64,000 bases of DNA from assembly GCA_903813345.2 (NCBI GenBank), contig CAIIXF020000002.1, positions 29,942,926 to 30,006,925 of the forward strand. Direction: 5' to 3'. Under the pieces are notes generated by a model that was given only the letters and a program-made list of their open reading frames with translations, ran no database searches and was not told the DNA's origin. Origin of the DNA: Owenia fusiformis. Its lineage: Eukaryota > Annelida > Polychaeta > Sabellida > Oweniidae. The position numbers were made by a program, and so were the translations under genes. Shown piece after piece: positions 1 through 13,493 of this stretch. The number at the start of each line of letters is the position of its first letter. Positions within the stretch are counted from its first letter, which is position 1.

Positions 1-1299
1 TGTGATCCAATCTGGAGTTTCTTTAAATAACTAAACTGCGCCAAGGGTAAGCAGTCAAATATCCTTGGGTCAAGGATGCTCTCACATGATCCCATTTTAA
101 TGTTTCCAGTGGCCACATGGCCTTAGCCCTATGTGCGGTACAACCAGGCCTTGGCCAGATTTTGCCAAACCGTCTCACTTATCAAAAAACTACATATGGC
201 GCTCCATTGTGTAATAACGTTCAGGACGGTAGGCTGTTTTTGGCACCATTATTGAAATTTATAAACAAATAAAAATGACTATATTTCCAGTTCTATTCAG
301 TGTTTTACACCAAATAATTTAAAGTATAAACTGAGGTAGTTTGAAGTTTTTCCCTATAGAAAGCCTTTACGTAGCCAGGCCAACAATTTCCTCTTTCATT
401 AACGTCAGAAAATAGTTATAAAGTTAACCATCACCAAAAGTACCTTATTAAAAGTCAATTATATTAATATAATATTAGAAAGGCGCGTACCGTACAGTTA
501 CCGTGTACAATGTATTGTTTCACGCATCACATCTAAAGGGCTACTTGTAGTATTTTTGAGTAAATTAATTATATACACTTTGTTGACAATCTAAACTTTA
601 TATTCTAAAGCAATATAATGTATCTCCATTTATACGAGTATACGCGTATATAGACAATAATGACATGCCAAACTAGAATGGACAACAGATGATATTTGAT
701 ACATCAGAACTTATATACGTAGAACAATACTTGATAACTTTGACGACAGCACATTACATTAATTTTTCATTTCACAATGTGTCGCACTAAACGTTTCTTT
801 TGTTTTGTTTATGTCCAAAATCAGTCTGCGCCTATGTATGCCTCATTGCAAGTCGCTTTCCTTGATTTCCTATGACATGAGGTAGAAAGTGAATGCGATA
901 AGATCTATATCGCATTAAGATCACCAGTAACACGGTTTGTCAAAGTCGAACAATCCAAAACGAGAAAATCCAGACTGATAATCTTTGAAATCTTTGAAAA
1001 CATTTCGTTTCGAGATAGCTACCCAACAATTGTACGTGTTTTACACATGCAATTATACCAGCATCTAATGAATAATGTACCTGTGCATCAAACCTGTCAA
1101 TTAGCTAAATGTATATCGCATTCCTTTTATTTTCATTTAATAAATAAACATAAATCGGCCTCTTAAGATCTGTTTCCGATGTACTGAAAACATTGCGACA
1201 CTTTTCCACGCTCAATACCAGTGTAACATGCAAAACGTGATGTTATGATTTCATGAATTGTGTTTTATTATTGTAAAAGGACGATTATCTAATTGGAGT

Positions 1300-1470
1300 A
1301 TAGCAATAAAAAAGCAAATCTTGAGTGAATACCAGTCATATAAGAAAAACAAACCCATATATCCCAAAACGATGATCTAACGTGGGGAGAAACAATGTCT
1401 AAGACACCCTTTCCGAATCCCCGTTATTCAAGAATCAATATCACAATCGAAGATACAATTCAGTCAAAGT
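1300..1470 (+). repeat. Diverged dispersed repeat, copy 1
   Basis: By eye this stretch matches about 19110-19290 in the same orientation. Shared blocks include GATCTAA followed by GAAACAAT, then a C-rich patch, then TCAAGAATCAATATCA. The copies differ at many positions, so it is an old repeat of unknown class. No termini or coding potential could be defined. Confidence 0.45.
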
Positions 1471-3103
1471 CATTACAATACAAGTTGAAAAAAATGAGAA
1501 ATGATAGCCAATACTCTTACATCTTACGGCATAATACATGTATGATCATATTTACTTCATTAAATTATTCATTATTAAATTATTATTGAAGTTAAAGTAC
1601 GAAAGAACAATAATGTCAAGGTCTTTCGCTTGATCTGCAATCTGAATCTGGGCCAAGGATTCCCTCCGGGTTTTCTGTGGTGTGCAGTTGATCTCGGGGC
1701 TCTCAAGATGTATAAATGTACATGTAGCCATTACTCTTTTAATGATGACGGTATGTTATTTGTATTCATTTGTTCAAAGGTGCTTAGAAATCCTCAGTAT
1801 ACCAGCAGTAGCGGCGGGTGAGAAGTTGGTGTGGATCCCGGGTGTGGATGCACCCACACATGCTTAGATGTTAAATAATAAAATTGCAAATCGTTGTCAA
1901 TAACGCGACCCCCGTATAATTAGTTGCACGTTTATTCTATTGAATATTCTCATTACTGTCATAATCATAACCTTGAGTTCTCATCTTCTTTACAATGTCG
2001 AAGACTACAAATAACGCACCTGTCATACAAACAATGGGACGACACTGGGAGTGATTTTATCTTTTAATGGTTTACCAAAAGACAAACATAACTGAAGTGG
2101 TTAATGAAAGAAAGAATGTACAAAACTATCCACTCATGTTAAAATGCGGGCCAGAATATGGAGAAAGCACGAGCGGCAACAGATATGTTATAAGAAAAGT
2201 TGATAAAACTGTTGCGTCCTGGGACTATCATCCTAATAAATCTAACCAATCAACATACAGTTTTTATACAATTCTCTTTTTACAAAATATGGACAATTTG
2301 CCTTTGACCTAGATTATTGTGTCAATTGATTTCCTTGTCAAGGTTTTCAAGAGCACGGTTGTTCACTGCCATTAGTTGTTAGCATATGTATCCAATAAGC
2401 AGCCTACTAGCATCAAAAATCAAAATGAAGACAAAATAAAAAATTATATTTTTGATCAATTAATTATTTTCTTTCTAAAGGTATATGTAAACTTAAGTTG
2501 TGATACATTTCACAGACAAAGCCAAGGCATTGAGTTCTAATATTCCTTGATTTGTAACAAATATGTTATGTCTTTTTTGTAGATTTCCAAATGATCACCG
2601 GGGTTCCAATTAAAGGGCCGTCAATACAAACTCATATGCGGTTATTGTATGACACCATTTAACTACATATGATGGTAAACACGCCCAGCATGACTAGGAG
2701 GAATCCCTGCGAGACACTGCGGTTGTAGGATGATACTGGAAATTAGGAGAAAGTGTCAACAGCGGACAACGGCGTTCTCACGAACACAATAGACAATAAT
2801 CAATATAAGTGACAGCAACAGCAGACTGACACAGATTTTCTGTCTTCATTTTTTCAACCTGTAATTCCGTTATTGTCATTCACTGCACCAGTGTGAACTC
2901 CCATCTTTTAAAGTGTTTGAATTAAGAGGAACAAATTCCTCAAAATAAACCCCCACAAAATCTCGCAAGATAAAGCAGAACCATCTTCACTCAATCTAGA
3001 ACAAAAGTCAATTTAGGTATTACATAGCAACCCGGTATCAAAATGGATTGGTCGACCTCCATACCCGGCCTCCATACGAGATCCCGGCAATGAGGGTATT
3101 TCC

Positions 3104-3160
3104 CACCTGGTGGGATTTATAAATCTCTCTCTATCTCCTCCAACGATTATCTAGGTGTGA
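3104..3160 (+). promoter_or_regulatory. Promoter-like motif cluster
   Basis: A perfect palindrome GATTTATAAATC (3114-3125) contains a TATAAA box (3118-3123) and lies next to an E-box (CACCTG, about 3103-3108) in a locally GC-richer patch. No ORF or clear first exon follows. It could be a distal or non-coding promoter upstream of POU4-A, or a chance motif. Confidence 0.2.
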
Positions 3161-4212
3161 GTTCTATTATCGTCGGACTGCACAGACTCGCTGATTTCAA
3201 AATGCCTGGATCCATCTCTCCTCATTTCTGACACAATAATAAGAACCAGAACGCTATTTAAACTATCAGACATAGACGCAATCACGATAAGTGATCTAGC
3301 TGGGCTCACAGTAGATAATAAAATGAATAGATGAGTTGAATCCTAGGAAGGATGACACAATCATATCGATCTGCAATATTACCATATCGTACATATGTAG
3401 TGGTTAATTAATTACCTGCTTAATTATACAATTAAGCTACAATTTATGTGTCAGAGGAACAAGCATGTTAGCGTTATAAGGCATCATTTCATTATCTAGA
3501 TTCATTCAAAGCCAGATGGAAATAATGTAGAAATTGAAAGCAAAATTCGTAATTAACTGGACGTCCCGACGATGTCTGTTTTTTCTATCCCGATTGCAAA
3601 AGCAAAAATATACACAAAAATATGCTGTATAATTGTTTAAATAAATGAATATTATAAATTGAATCGTTATGTGTTCTGATTTTTGACAGATCCAATTACT
3701 GCAATGAATTAACACAAACCAACCAACTCTGAAACAGTTCTGATATGATACCATTATGTTGAACCCAATACACAACTACAACACAATACCATCCTCAATC
3801 TAATGGCTTACACGAGAGAATGATTATTCTAGTATAATCACGACGTAAAATGCTATTTTGCCACTCTTTGTTATTTATAAAAACAAGGTGAAGATTGATA
3901 TTATACTGAAAACTTTTCCTACTAATTCCTACTCTGGCATTTTAACTGCCTCAATCATATATACAACACCATAAGAACAACATTTCTGAAAAACATTATT
4001 TTATAAAAAATCATTTATTTGATGGGCTGTTTGGACTATTCTTCAAATATTTGTTAGTTTGCATATTTAAAACCTCCGGATCAGGTATAGTGAGCCACGT
4101 TTCTTTCCAACCAATGACCCAATGTATTCATAAACTAGTGATAATTAACCCCTATAAATGTGCATGCAGTAGCTAGATCAACACCTCCCTCTCCCGGACA
4201 ATCCCTTCCCCT

Positions 4213-4223
4213 TATAAAAAGAA
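4213..4223 (+). promoter_or_regulatory. TATA-box-like motif
   Basis: A strong TATAAAAAG motif follows a pyrimidine-rich tract. No coding exon follows within reach. It may mark a non-coding transcript or an alternative upstream promoter of POU4-A. The evidence is the motif alone. Confidence 0.15.
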
Positions 4224-6175
4224 TTGGCTTATCACGGCTAGCTATAGGTGAATCCAAGTAGCTCCTCAGAAAAAAAATCCCACGAGATCTGAATACTATA
4301 GCAGTAACACTGCTGTGATGAGTGGGTCATGATTATAAATTGAATTAATTATGATAAATAATAGATGGAGAGCAACAATCTGTGAAAATACGACATTTGT
4401 TTACCAGTAATACAGTATAGATGAATATAATGCAGTACGCTTCTGTGTTATTGACTGCTTTCAAGATGCTATTTTCTTGATTATTTTGTAATTAGACAAT
4501 AAAATGCCTGCTTTTGTTTACAACTAGCGTATATATTGTTGAGCTTTTCAGTTTTTATTGTGTCCGTAGTGTAGATGAGAAGCATACACAAACCCAGGAC
4601 ACTTGGAACTACAACTTGCTTTTGGAAAATGGAAGTATTCTCATCTTGACTTACAAGGTTTCAGGTGCTCCAACTTCAACTTATAGTTTGTATTATAACA
4701 CCTTGGAAGTCGAAGATAAGTATTCTTGGAACTTGGTATCTTGCAATCTGATGATGAAGTATTCCCTGAGGGTATATCAAGGGGACTGCCCTTATCTCGT
4801 TTATTGGGTAAATATAAGGACTAAGTAGTTCCAACGAAGAGTGTGAACAGTAAGGAAATACAAAGATATTTCAGTTGATTCGTTTAACTTAATAATATCA
4901 AAAAACGTATCCATGGTGTTCCCTAAGTACATTTCCGGAAAGAAACATATCATACCCGGTTACAACTATATAACAAGATGAAAGAAAACATGTACAATTA
5001 ATTCAATTATTTTCTCTTATATTTGGAATTTGACGCAGCTCATTTTTCTCCGTATGCACGGTAACAATTCAAGCGGTAATTTCGGGAGATTCTCTACTCT
5101 ACTTCCACACCGTCTGTTTTTGAGTAAGTAACTGGTAATCATTCTGTTAATTTCTTTATTTTTCCCTGTGTCCCATAATTAGTTTACAGTTCTTATTTAA
5201 TATTCAATGATTAATCATATTTTAAATTGTATTGTGTCACCATGTTTCGAAAATATCAACCTTTTGATCAACATAGAATTATCAAATAGGTTACCCCGCG
5301 TGTAGAGTTTGGTTATAAACTGAAGACGAAGCTCTCTTTTAAGAAGCGAAGTCGAACGAACGTAAATGGTACAAATAGGTTTGTTCCGATACTATTCTCG
5401 TGTGGATAGAGGCGCGTGTGAGACATACGTTGAATTTATTAATTCATCTTTTAGCTTTTGTTAAAATACTTTAGGCACTTTCTTTTCACCATCGCATACA
5501 TGTGGGCTGATCGATAGTATGCAAGAATGTAGGATGGGAAGCAACTGGTTCTAAGCCCTTCACAAATGCCAACATTTCGAAAACATAACGTGTATAAAAG
5601 CAATAGTGCACAACGTGGAAGTGAAATGATAAAAACATAAAGAAAAAATTCTTGACTGACAGAGGACATACTGGGGTATGATGGCATGATAGAAAAATAT
5701 ATCCACAAATCGAGTAGAAAATAAATACATATTTTATGGTGACATGACATGACGTGACATCTCTTCTCAAATCAAGACCTTGCATATAATAAAAAATGCT
5801 AGGGATACCGAATGTGTCTTATATTGTCAACCAAAAAACACACAGCTCCAAATTATTCATAGATGTAAAATTCGCTATTCTCAGGTTAATAAGCGTACGT
5901 AAATAGATGTATATGCTGTTTATAATTCAAAGACAGTGTTAGAGGATACACTTCTATCTCCTGCAATGATCATAATTTACTATTCATAGCATCCTTATTC
6001 GAGGTTATGATTGATTCTTGAAAATTAAAAACAAATTCAATCTTTTATAATTATAGCTTTTTTATGTTTTCAGAAACTTGTAAGACATTTTTTATTCCAA
6101 TCAAAGAAATTGTCAATTTTTCTAGATCAAAGCTTTATTTGATGCGTGAGCCAATAAGAAGTGAGAAAATGATAT

Positions 6176-6183
6176 ATGCAAAT
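6176..6183 (+). promoter_or_regulatory. POU octamer ATGCAAAT upstream of POU4-A
   Basis: An exact octamer ATGCAAAT, continuing into GAGG, lies about 400 bp upstream of the predicted TATA box of POU4-A; a CCAAT motif lies just before it (about 6150). The octamer is the classic POU-domain site, so POU-factor control, possibly autoregulation, is inferred. Confidence 0.4.
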
Positions 6184-6550
6184 GAGGTAGATTTCGTGCT
6201 AATTTCATGTTCCGTTCCACCTCTAGCTTATGACTTAAATTAATACACCCCCTGTAACCCAATACGCATTGATTTCCCATCAAACCCCTTCAATAATTGC
6301 TTATATTTCTTATTATAAAAATTATTTATATACCAGAAAATATACCAAACACATTTTTAATGTATATATTTTTGTATTTCTTTAAAAACAGCTTTTATGA
6401 AATGTTCAAATTTAGTCAGGTTGTATCGTTTCACCGAGGGTGATGATTGATGGTGCAATTCGAATGGGTCCCCTGGGCCCACGGTACATATGTCTATAGA
6501 CTGTCAATATACCTTAATTGGTTAACAAGTAAAATGGATGGAACCTGCTC

Positions 6551-6577
6551 TTAATTGCATTAATATACCTTTATAAG
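6551..6577 (+). promoter_or_regulatory. POU4-A core promoter: TATA box with adjacent homeodomain-type site
   Basis: A TATAAG box at 6572-6577 lies about 185 bp before the POU4-A start codon, predicting transcription from about 6600. Directly upstream, TTAATTGCATTAAT (6551-6564) is near-palindromic and resembles AT-rich sites bound by POU-IV proteins. A three-codon upstream ORF (6608-6619) would fall in the resulting 5' leader. Confidence 0.5.
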
Positions 6578-6758
6578 GGGACCGCATGCAACATCACCAA
6601 CCATTTCATGATTAACTGAACCAGGAGCATCCATAGCATCGGAACTTCAAAATTTAACAGCAAGGCGAAACGAGAAGTTTCAATCTCATCCAAACATTAG
6701 AAAGTCAACAAAAATAAAAAAAATCTTTGGAGAAACCGTGTGTTTAACCGAAAGAAGT

Positions 6759-6815
6759 ATGATGGACACCATGTCGAGAAACTCTATGTCTTATTCAGGC
6801 CTCTACCACCCCCAG
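6759..6815 (+). CDS. POU4-A exon 1 (N-terminus)
   Basis: This exon encodes the first 19 residues (MMDTMSRNSMSYSGLYHPQ) and ends in a consensus donor, CAG|GTAAGT, in phase 0. The acceptor at 13491-13493 (TTTTGTTTTCAG) opens the same phase, so the join is in frame with the POU-domain exon. Two consecutive ATG codons (6759 and 6762) could serve as start. The exon is much shorter than the usual class IV first exon and lacks the SK-H and RYSP-type motifs seen in POU4-B. It resembles the candidate exon at 59013-59090 (shared M-S/T-R-x-x-M and GLYH). The pairing of the two exons is inferred from splice sites and phase; no transcript is available. Confidence 0.7.
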
Positions 6816-9800
6816 GTAAGTGTGTATAAATGTTTACAAGAATAAGAAAATATAACAATAAAAGAACTGATCAAATTTCATCGTATTTGCTCTTTATTGC
6901 GCTCAACTTGCGCTCTGGATAACTACAGCTAGCGTATATTTGTTATTTTATTATTTATAGTAATCGTGTAATTAAAATATTCATGACTGAAAAACAAATC
7001 AGACTAAAGTGTTTAATAAATAATAACAGAGATCGGAATGGCAGTCTAAGCTATTACTACTTATCTTATATTCATGGCGTACAACAACTACATTAAAGTT
7101 TCAAGACAAAACATGGGACTATTTTCTGTGATAAAATATTTAAGGTTCCTTTTTCTTCACATCGCCTGTTAATTTATTTAAAGAAATTCTCACCTGGGCT
7201 ATATACCTTTAATTAACGACTGTATTACATAAATAAATTATTATTTGGGTATAAACACAAAACGCAAGTGGGATTAAGTTACATGCGTTTTAGATACCTA
7301 TTTTGAAAAAATAATATAAATAAAGCTGAAACACAATTACAGGTGTAAAAAACTTTTTTTTAATTTAACATTTATAAAAACTTTAATTGTGGTTATCTAC
7401 AGGTATCATACCTAGAATACATGATATACATATGGAGCGCAAATTATTCAGGGGATCTAGCACTTGAATTAAGAGGGCCAGCATCTGTCCGTGAAAGCTC
7501 ATAAGCTACTTATATGGCTAAGTACGTGTAACAATTTATTTGTCATCAAGTAATTACAACAATTGTAAATGACGTTTGTGTTGGTAAACAGCGCGGCACG
7601 ACATCTGAAATCTCAATAATGCGATGGATTCCAGTGAAAAGTAAAGAAAAAATATCTAAAGAAATTATAATACAAACAGGATACTACAGTGATAGTATGG
7701 ATTATAAAACATGCAAAATAAGGTAGCTGTCATGTACCTTGCATGATTTTTCATAGTACACAAATTTGATTTGATTCCCAAGGTGTCATGCTGGACGCTG
7801 AATTCCGGAAAACACTATCTGACAGTTTGCTTGTAAAAAGGAAATGTTTCAAAACAAACCATGATCAAAATAAGCTCACATTTGAAGTCATTAGAGAGTT
7901 TTCAGAAACAAAAATAACATTCAGTTAATTATGATATTTCCCACGCAGTCGGTTCCCGATTTCTATATCCACGATTTTTATTCAATTTGATTATGAATGT
8001 TTTATGTAGGCCTATTAGATATCCATTATTTCTTGGCGAGTGTCTTTGATATAAATGACATTGTCTTTGCAAATCGAAGTTTACCGCTTTTCCAAAAGAT
8101 ACCATTTGCGTCTCAAAAATCATAGTTCTAAAATCTTATTCTTACTTCAAGGAGCTCAAAAATTATAAATGTCCGATAAATATCAGGTTACCGTAAAATA
8201 TCACCCATGACTATTTTTTGCAATACGTCAATATTTATTTCTATGTGAACAAAATTGTATTTAAACATATTTATATTGTTTATTTATTCATGAAAGTCAA
8301 AATAAAAATATAAATTCTTGGTGCAAGGTTAATAATTAGATAGAATTTAAATGAGCAAACAAATGTAGAACTATTGAAGCACGTAATTATATATGAAAAT
8401 GAACAATTACTAATAGCTAATTGATTACTTAATAAATATAAAATCATTAAAGGATCTGTAATTTGGCCATAATTACAAATATAACTTGTATGTTTCTCTG
8501 GAGGAATGAGAAAAACTACCTGTCTTGTCATTTTCACAAAAATTGCATAAACTTCAAACGACCACACACAGCCTGTTCTTCAGCAATATTTTGGAAATTA
8601 AAAATTATAATTGGACACCTGTGTTTTTCGTTTCTACTCGATTTCTGTCATTTGTTTTGACATTCAAAAAATCGAGCATGAATTTCCGGCTAAAGTGTGA
8701 AGACATTAAGCTACAGTTTCTACTACGCCATGTGGACATCGCGAAGAACAACATGAAAATTAATCAAATACCAATCAAATTACCTGATTATGTGAAGGGA
8801 GATTGTGATTAGCATTGTTTTATGATGTATCGCACGCGAGCATCGCTTTTTATGAACTGCCGAGCGACGTACTGAGGGAGATAAATTTGTCTTCACGTCA
8901 CTCATCGCTCATGAATTAAATTTTCTGGACATTAACTTCAATTTTCAAACTATTTTATTAAATATTTTAAAGTGACATAATTTCATTAGAAAACTTATGT
9001 TGTGAAGCGTAAATTTATATTTATCAAAACATATTTTCAATAGATATTTAATTTTTAGCGTAAAAATAATTCTTGCGAGAGTTGATTAAATAGATTTAAG
9101 GGATAAAAACGGAGTTAACAAAATTTATGTTTTGAAAGTATTTGACACGTGTGTTTGAATGAGCTGCCAACACGTTACATGTTGTAATTAGGACGTTCAG
9201 TTTCTCCGTTACATTCAGGGTGGTATTGAAATACTTCGTTTGTGTATTAACTCCACTCTAATGTAAACACGCCTAGGCTTTTTGAACACCTTTCGGTACA
9301 TCTTAATTTCCTCCCATCAACGTTATAAATCATTATAAATATGCGACCACATTTTTATTAGAACACTTTGGGCATTTCTAGTGGATATATGTATATGGAA
9401 ATATGTGTATTTTATAGTGTATATCATATACTTATCACTCCATTCAGAAAATAACAATTGATATTTGTCGTATCGGAACTTATTTAAATTTCACTATTTG
9501 TGGTTACTCATTGCAATGATATCATTTAATCAAACTAACAGCTTTAATGAGGAGGTGATCCCAATAAAATTCAAGTTAAACCACGCCTATGTATTGTAGG
9601 TCTCAAATTACCCCTGGGCGAAATTAGAAACAGGTTGCTAGCAATTAATAAAATCTTGATAAATCTAACTTTCTAATTGATATATTTAATCGTTCAAACA
9701 GCTGTTAATCCTGAGTTACCTGTACGAGTCTAGCTAGACGTGAGAGGGAAGGTGGGTCTTGTTTCAATCACGCCGGTAGAAACAGGGTTGAATTTTATCT

Positions 9801-10327
9801 CTCATGGTTTCCGGGTGCAGAATTAGCCATATGTTGAGAATATTCTGGTCATAATTAACTACTAGTATACCGTAACCCATCAATTGCTAATTAAAGTTGA
9901 TGTCTTATTGTTTCCCTTTTACCCATTTACAAGATTCGTATATACCAGGTAAAATATACACACGAGATTAAGCTAACCACGTGACTATTTATTAACCAAT
10001 CGCAATAATGGAAACTTTATCATAAAATTGTATGGATTCATGGGAGAATTAAAATTTTTGGAATTGGGCAATAGAGATATTGCTTAATTAATTAACTTTC
10101 ATCGAGACACGAGATTATCATGTACGCTACCATGAAACACAGGGTTCATTGATTATTGTTATGATTGTACGGAACGTCATCGTGGAACGTCCGTAGAGGT
10201 CTACTCATAATTCAAATAGCCGTAACATCACCCCCTTTAAATGATGTTTCAGCTCCAATACGTAAAATGATTATTTTGAAATCTATTGTCATATCATATC
10301 AATATAAATTGTCAAAAAAACAATTTA

Positions 10328-10420
10328 CACAGGGTGTCAAATAAGTCCCGTCCCTCCTGCTACAGCTAAAACCTTAATAGATGGTACCTAGTGTGATATA
10401 CCATCGGAAAGATCATCCAA
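10328..10420. repeat. Possible transposon terminus
   Basis: The stretch starts ACAGGGTGTCAAATAAGTCC and is GC-richer than its surroundings. Ends of the form CAGGGTG-TC-AAAGTC are common at DNA-transposon termini in animals. Loosely similar starts occur near 48817 and 60898. No partner terminus or coding sequence was found, so class and extent are open. Confidence 0.25.
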
Positions 10421-11399
10421 AGTTATGTTATAGGTGAAAATTATACACTTGGAATTTATAGATAAGATATTTCCTGACATAGTATGTTATGATAAAATCG
10501 ACATTGTAAGTTATAAATCAGAATACAAAATGTGTTCAAAGATGGTGTCATGCGGCGTAGTGTGTTTCTTGTCTCTGTATTAATTGTCCGAGTTGCCATA
10601 CATTAACGTGATGTGATGTAAATGCAAATACATGGAGACAATAATTCCTGGTGGACAGAATTCCTTTAAGGTGAAAATAAGGGCACGTATGTAATCATTG
10701 AAGAATGGACACATCTGTAACATATTAGAAAATGAGGACATTTACAATTATATAATTCATCAATTAGCGTTAATTTGTTGAATAAAACTAAACCTTTTGA
10801 TTTGACAATCCAGGCAATGTGTAAAATTATATATCACTGTGGGGGCAAATCTGAAGTGACCAGGTGATCTACGTTTCAATCCTTTGATCTGCCGCTAAGC
10901 TATTACAATTAAGTCATTAACACATTAGTAACTATTTAATACTATTATATAACTAATTTGCTTTGTCTTAAGCAAAAATGTGAGTTTCTAGAAATGGTAA
11001 ATGTTTTAAAGTTCTCACGGTTAATTACAGAGTACTGTGATAATTGTCATATTTCTTTTGATATCTCAATTTGACGACAGGTGAAGTGTACACTGACTTT
11101 GAAGGGACTATTATTATAAATATTGATTAATGTTATTTATTAGTTATAACTCACCTGTTATGTCCAAAACTCATGATTAAGTGGTTAAGGAACCACAAAT
11201 TGAACTATAGGTGGATGATTATTTGCTTACAACAATCTATTAAATTTACATTAAAATACGACTCTTTACCGAACATGAAACTTGAGTGGTTTGCTTTTCA
11301 ATAAAGTTTAGAAAAAAACATGACAACCTAAAACAAATCAAAGCTATTGATATATAAACGTACACACAAAACACTATAAATAATTACATTGATTTTGAT

Positions 11400-11535
11400 T
11401 ATACTATATTGTTTACATTTTCTTATACTATATTGATTACATTTTTATACCATATTGTTTACATTTTCTTGATTATACTATATTGTTCACATTTTCTTAT
11501 ACTATATTGTTTACATTTTCTTATATTACATTGTT
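11400..11535. repeat. AT-rich minisatellite, about 24-bp unit x 6
   Basis: Six imperfect head-to-tail copies of TATACTATATTGTTTACATT plus TTCT are visible, with spacings of 22-27 bp. It lies in intron 1 of POU4-A. No function is implied. Confidence 0.8.
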
Positions 11536-13493
11536 CCTTATTGAGTTGAGGACGGGCTGAAGATCAATTTGAAATCAATTATCATCAATTTGATTGATTA
11601 ATAAACACAAATAATCATCAAATCGAGTGTTACTTACATTGCGATATATAAGTAATTAATCGTGAGGTCTTGCTCTTTCTTCAAATATATATTAATTAAC
11701 AATAAATAGTTAATTATGCTGACAATTATTATCCAATTTACGCCGTGATTTTATTAGGTAATGCTAGACATATGTTAAGATTCAAGTAAGATTGTATAAT
11801 AACCCGAAGTGACAAGGCCAATGTGTTCTTTATATTTTCAAAGATATACCTGCTTTTTAATTTAATTTCAACAGATTGAGGTTAAAAGAAAACCCCTAGA
11901 AAAAACTCAAGTGACAATTGACATGTTGAAGTACACTGTGACCCGTTGGAAAAGTTCAAGTTGAAAGTGTTTAATTCGCAAAAGAAAATATCAACTAATT
12001 GAAATTTAACACTCTTAAGTCACTTTATCGTCGTTTAATTTGATCCTGAACTAATATTATACCAGATAGTTATTAATGAAAAAAGCCCGGCGGTGAATTC
12101 CCTTGATCTTGTTTTTTTTCAACTAATTAGACAATTGTATTTTATTGACCACGCCAGAAGGTGGAATATTCTACCTAGCAGAACTAAGTATAAAAACTAG
12201 TGAGAAACTAAAATTGCAGATTCTAGCAGATGTGGGGAATCCGGAGACATTGGATTTTACTTGAAATATAAATGGTGACGCACGCAACTCCACATTGTGA
12301 AACAATTATGGCGCGTGGCGGTCATTGCGTCGCCAAGAACATCAGAGAGAAGTTTCTCTTGTATCGAGACGTAACACAGTGTTAACATGCAAACTTGAAA
12401 GCTCTGCCTTATCCCAAGAAACACATTGCCCTGTTGAATGCATTCACGCCGTCTGTCTTTCCCACTACCATGAATTGGTGTACTTGTTTTGAAGTTATCA
12501 TGACATTATTTAAGTAGGCAAAACTATACGCGTATGAAATATAAATCCAAACGGTGAACTCAACTTTTAAGTTCACAAACGGTTATGAGCGATGAACAAG
12601 CCGGTATGACATAATATCAATGTTGCCCATGCAATAATTCCGAATAGCTGAGATCACACTTTAATTACTTTGGAACCCCAAGAGACTCGAGGATACGATG
12701 TACAAGGTATTCTTGCACGTAATCGAATGATTACCTGTAAAGTCGCCCGGTATCTGATGAATTAAATCAAGATTTCCGCGAGTTTATTTCCCCCTTTCTT
12801 CGATTTCAAAGCTTTGAATATAGCATGGGGCTTTCATCTTTGTGGTATTGTGTATTTGTAATTAACCAATATGTTCTTAAGAAATCAGGATATTCCTACA
12901 AGAAAATATCAAAACTGCTGAAATTACAAGGAAAACTGACGGAGCCTAACGGTCTAGGCATTTTTAACTCGAAAAGTGTCTTTAACAACGTATGTTTTGA
13001 TTTTCAAGGTTTTACAATTAAAAGTGACAGGTCTTACGTACCCAAGGTCACGAACTATGGCATTTTACAAATATCAATCCAAACGTTATTTACATCGAGG
13101 TGTGGTTAATGCGTGGTTTTTATCGACAGAATGAGCATTTCTTTCAACAAAATGTACAATTTCCCATACGGAAGGCACCCACAATCCGCCACGTGACATG
13201 ACGTCTATAACAGACGAGCGGCGCACTTGCGACCGGCGTTGCGCAACTAATTTCATCGGCATATCACTTGTACTTTCACAACATGGTGTTATAAAAAGAA
13301 TAATAATTGAATAGAAACAAATAATCTGAAAGATAATTATCTCTAATCAATGATGTTCATATCAGGGGTGCACGTGACTTCATATCCTAACATAATAGAA
13401 AGAAATCGAATTCTATTTGTCCGAGATTTCAAAACCAGAACTATAATGAATGCACTAGAACTTCTGTTTTTAATTGATGCTTTTTGTTTTCAG

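Larger units (their letters stand above)
1..6150. other. Non-coding region upstream of POU4-A
   Basis: No convincing coding exon was found here; the short open frames are what AT-rich DNA yields by chance. The stretch holds one copy of a dispersed repeat (about 1300-1470) and two promoter-like motifs (near 3118 and 4213) listed separately. It is upstream of POU4-A and may contain its enhancers, but nothing in the sequence proves that. Confidence 0.6.
6816..13493 (+). other. POU4-A intron 1 (about 6.7 kb)
   Basis: GT at 6816 and AG at 13492-13493 bound this intron. I searched it for a second, longer first exon like that of POU4-B and saw none. It contains an AT-rich minisatellite (11400-11535), a possible transposon end (about 10328-10420) and a TTAATGAG motif at 9544-9551 that matches the core of POU-IV sites. 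The rest is AT-rich without recognisable content. Confidence 0.6.

Noticed and set aside
13350-13493. Start of POU4-A at the ATG at 13350 upstream of exon 2
   Set aside because: The 48 codons before 13494 include a polypyrimidine tract and AG typical of an intron end, and resemble no POU4 N-terminus.
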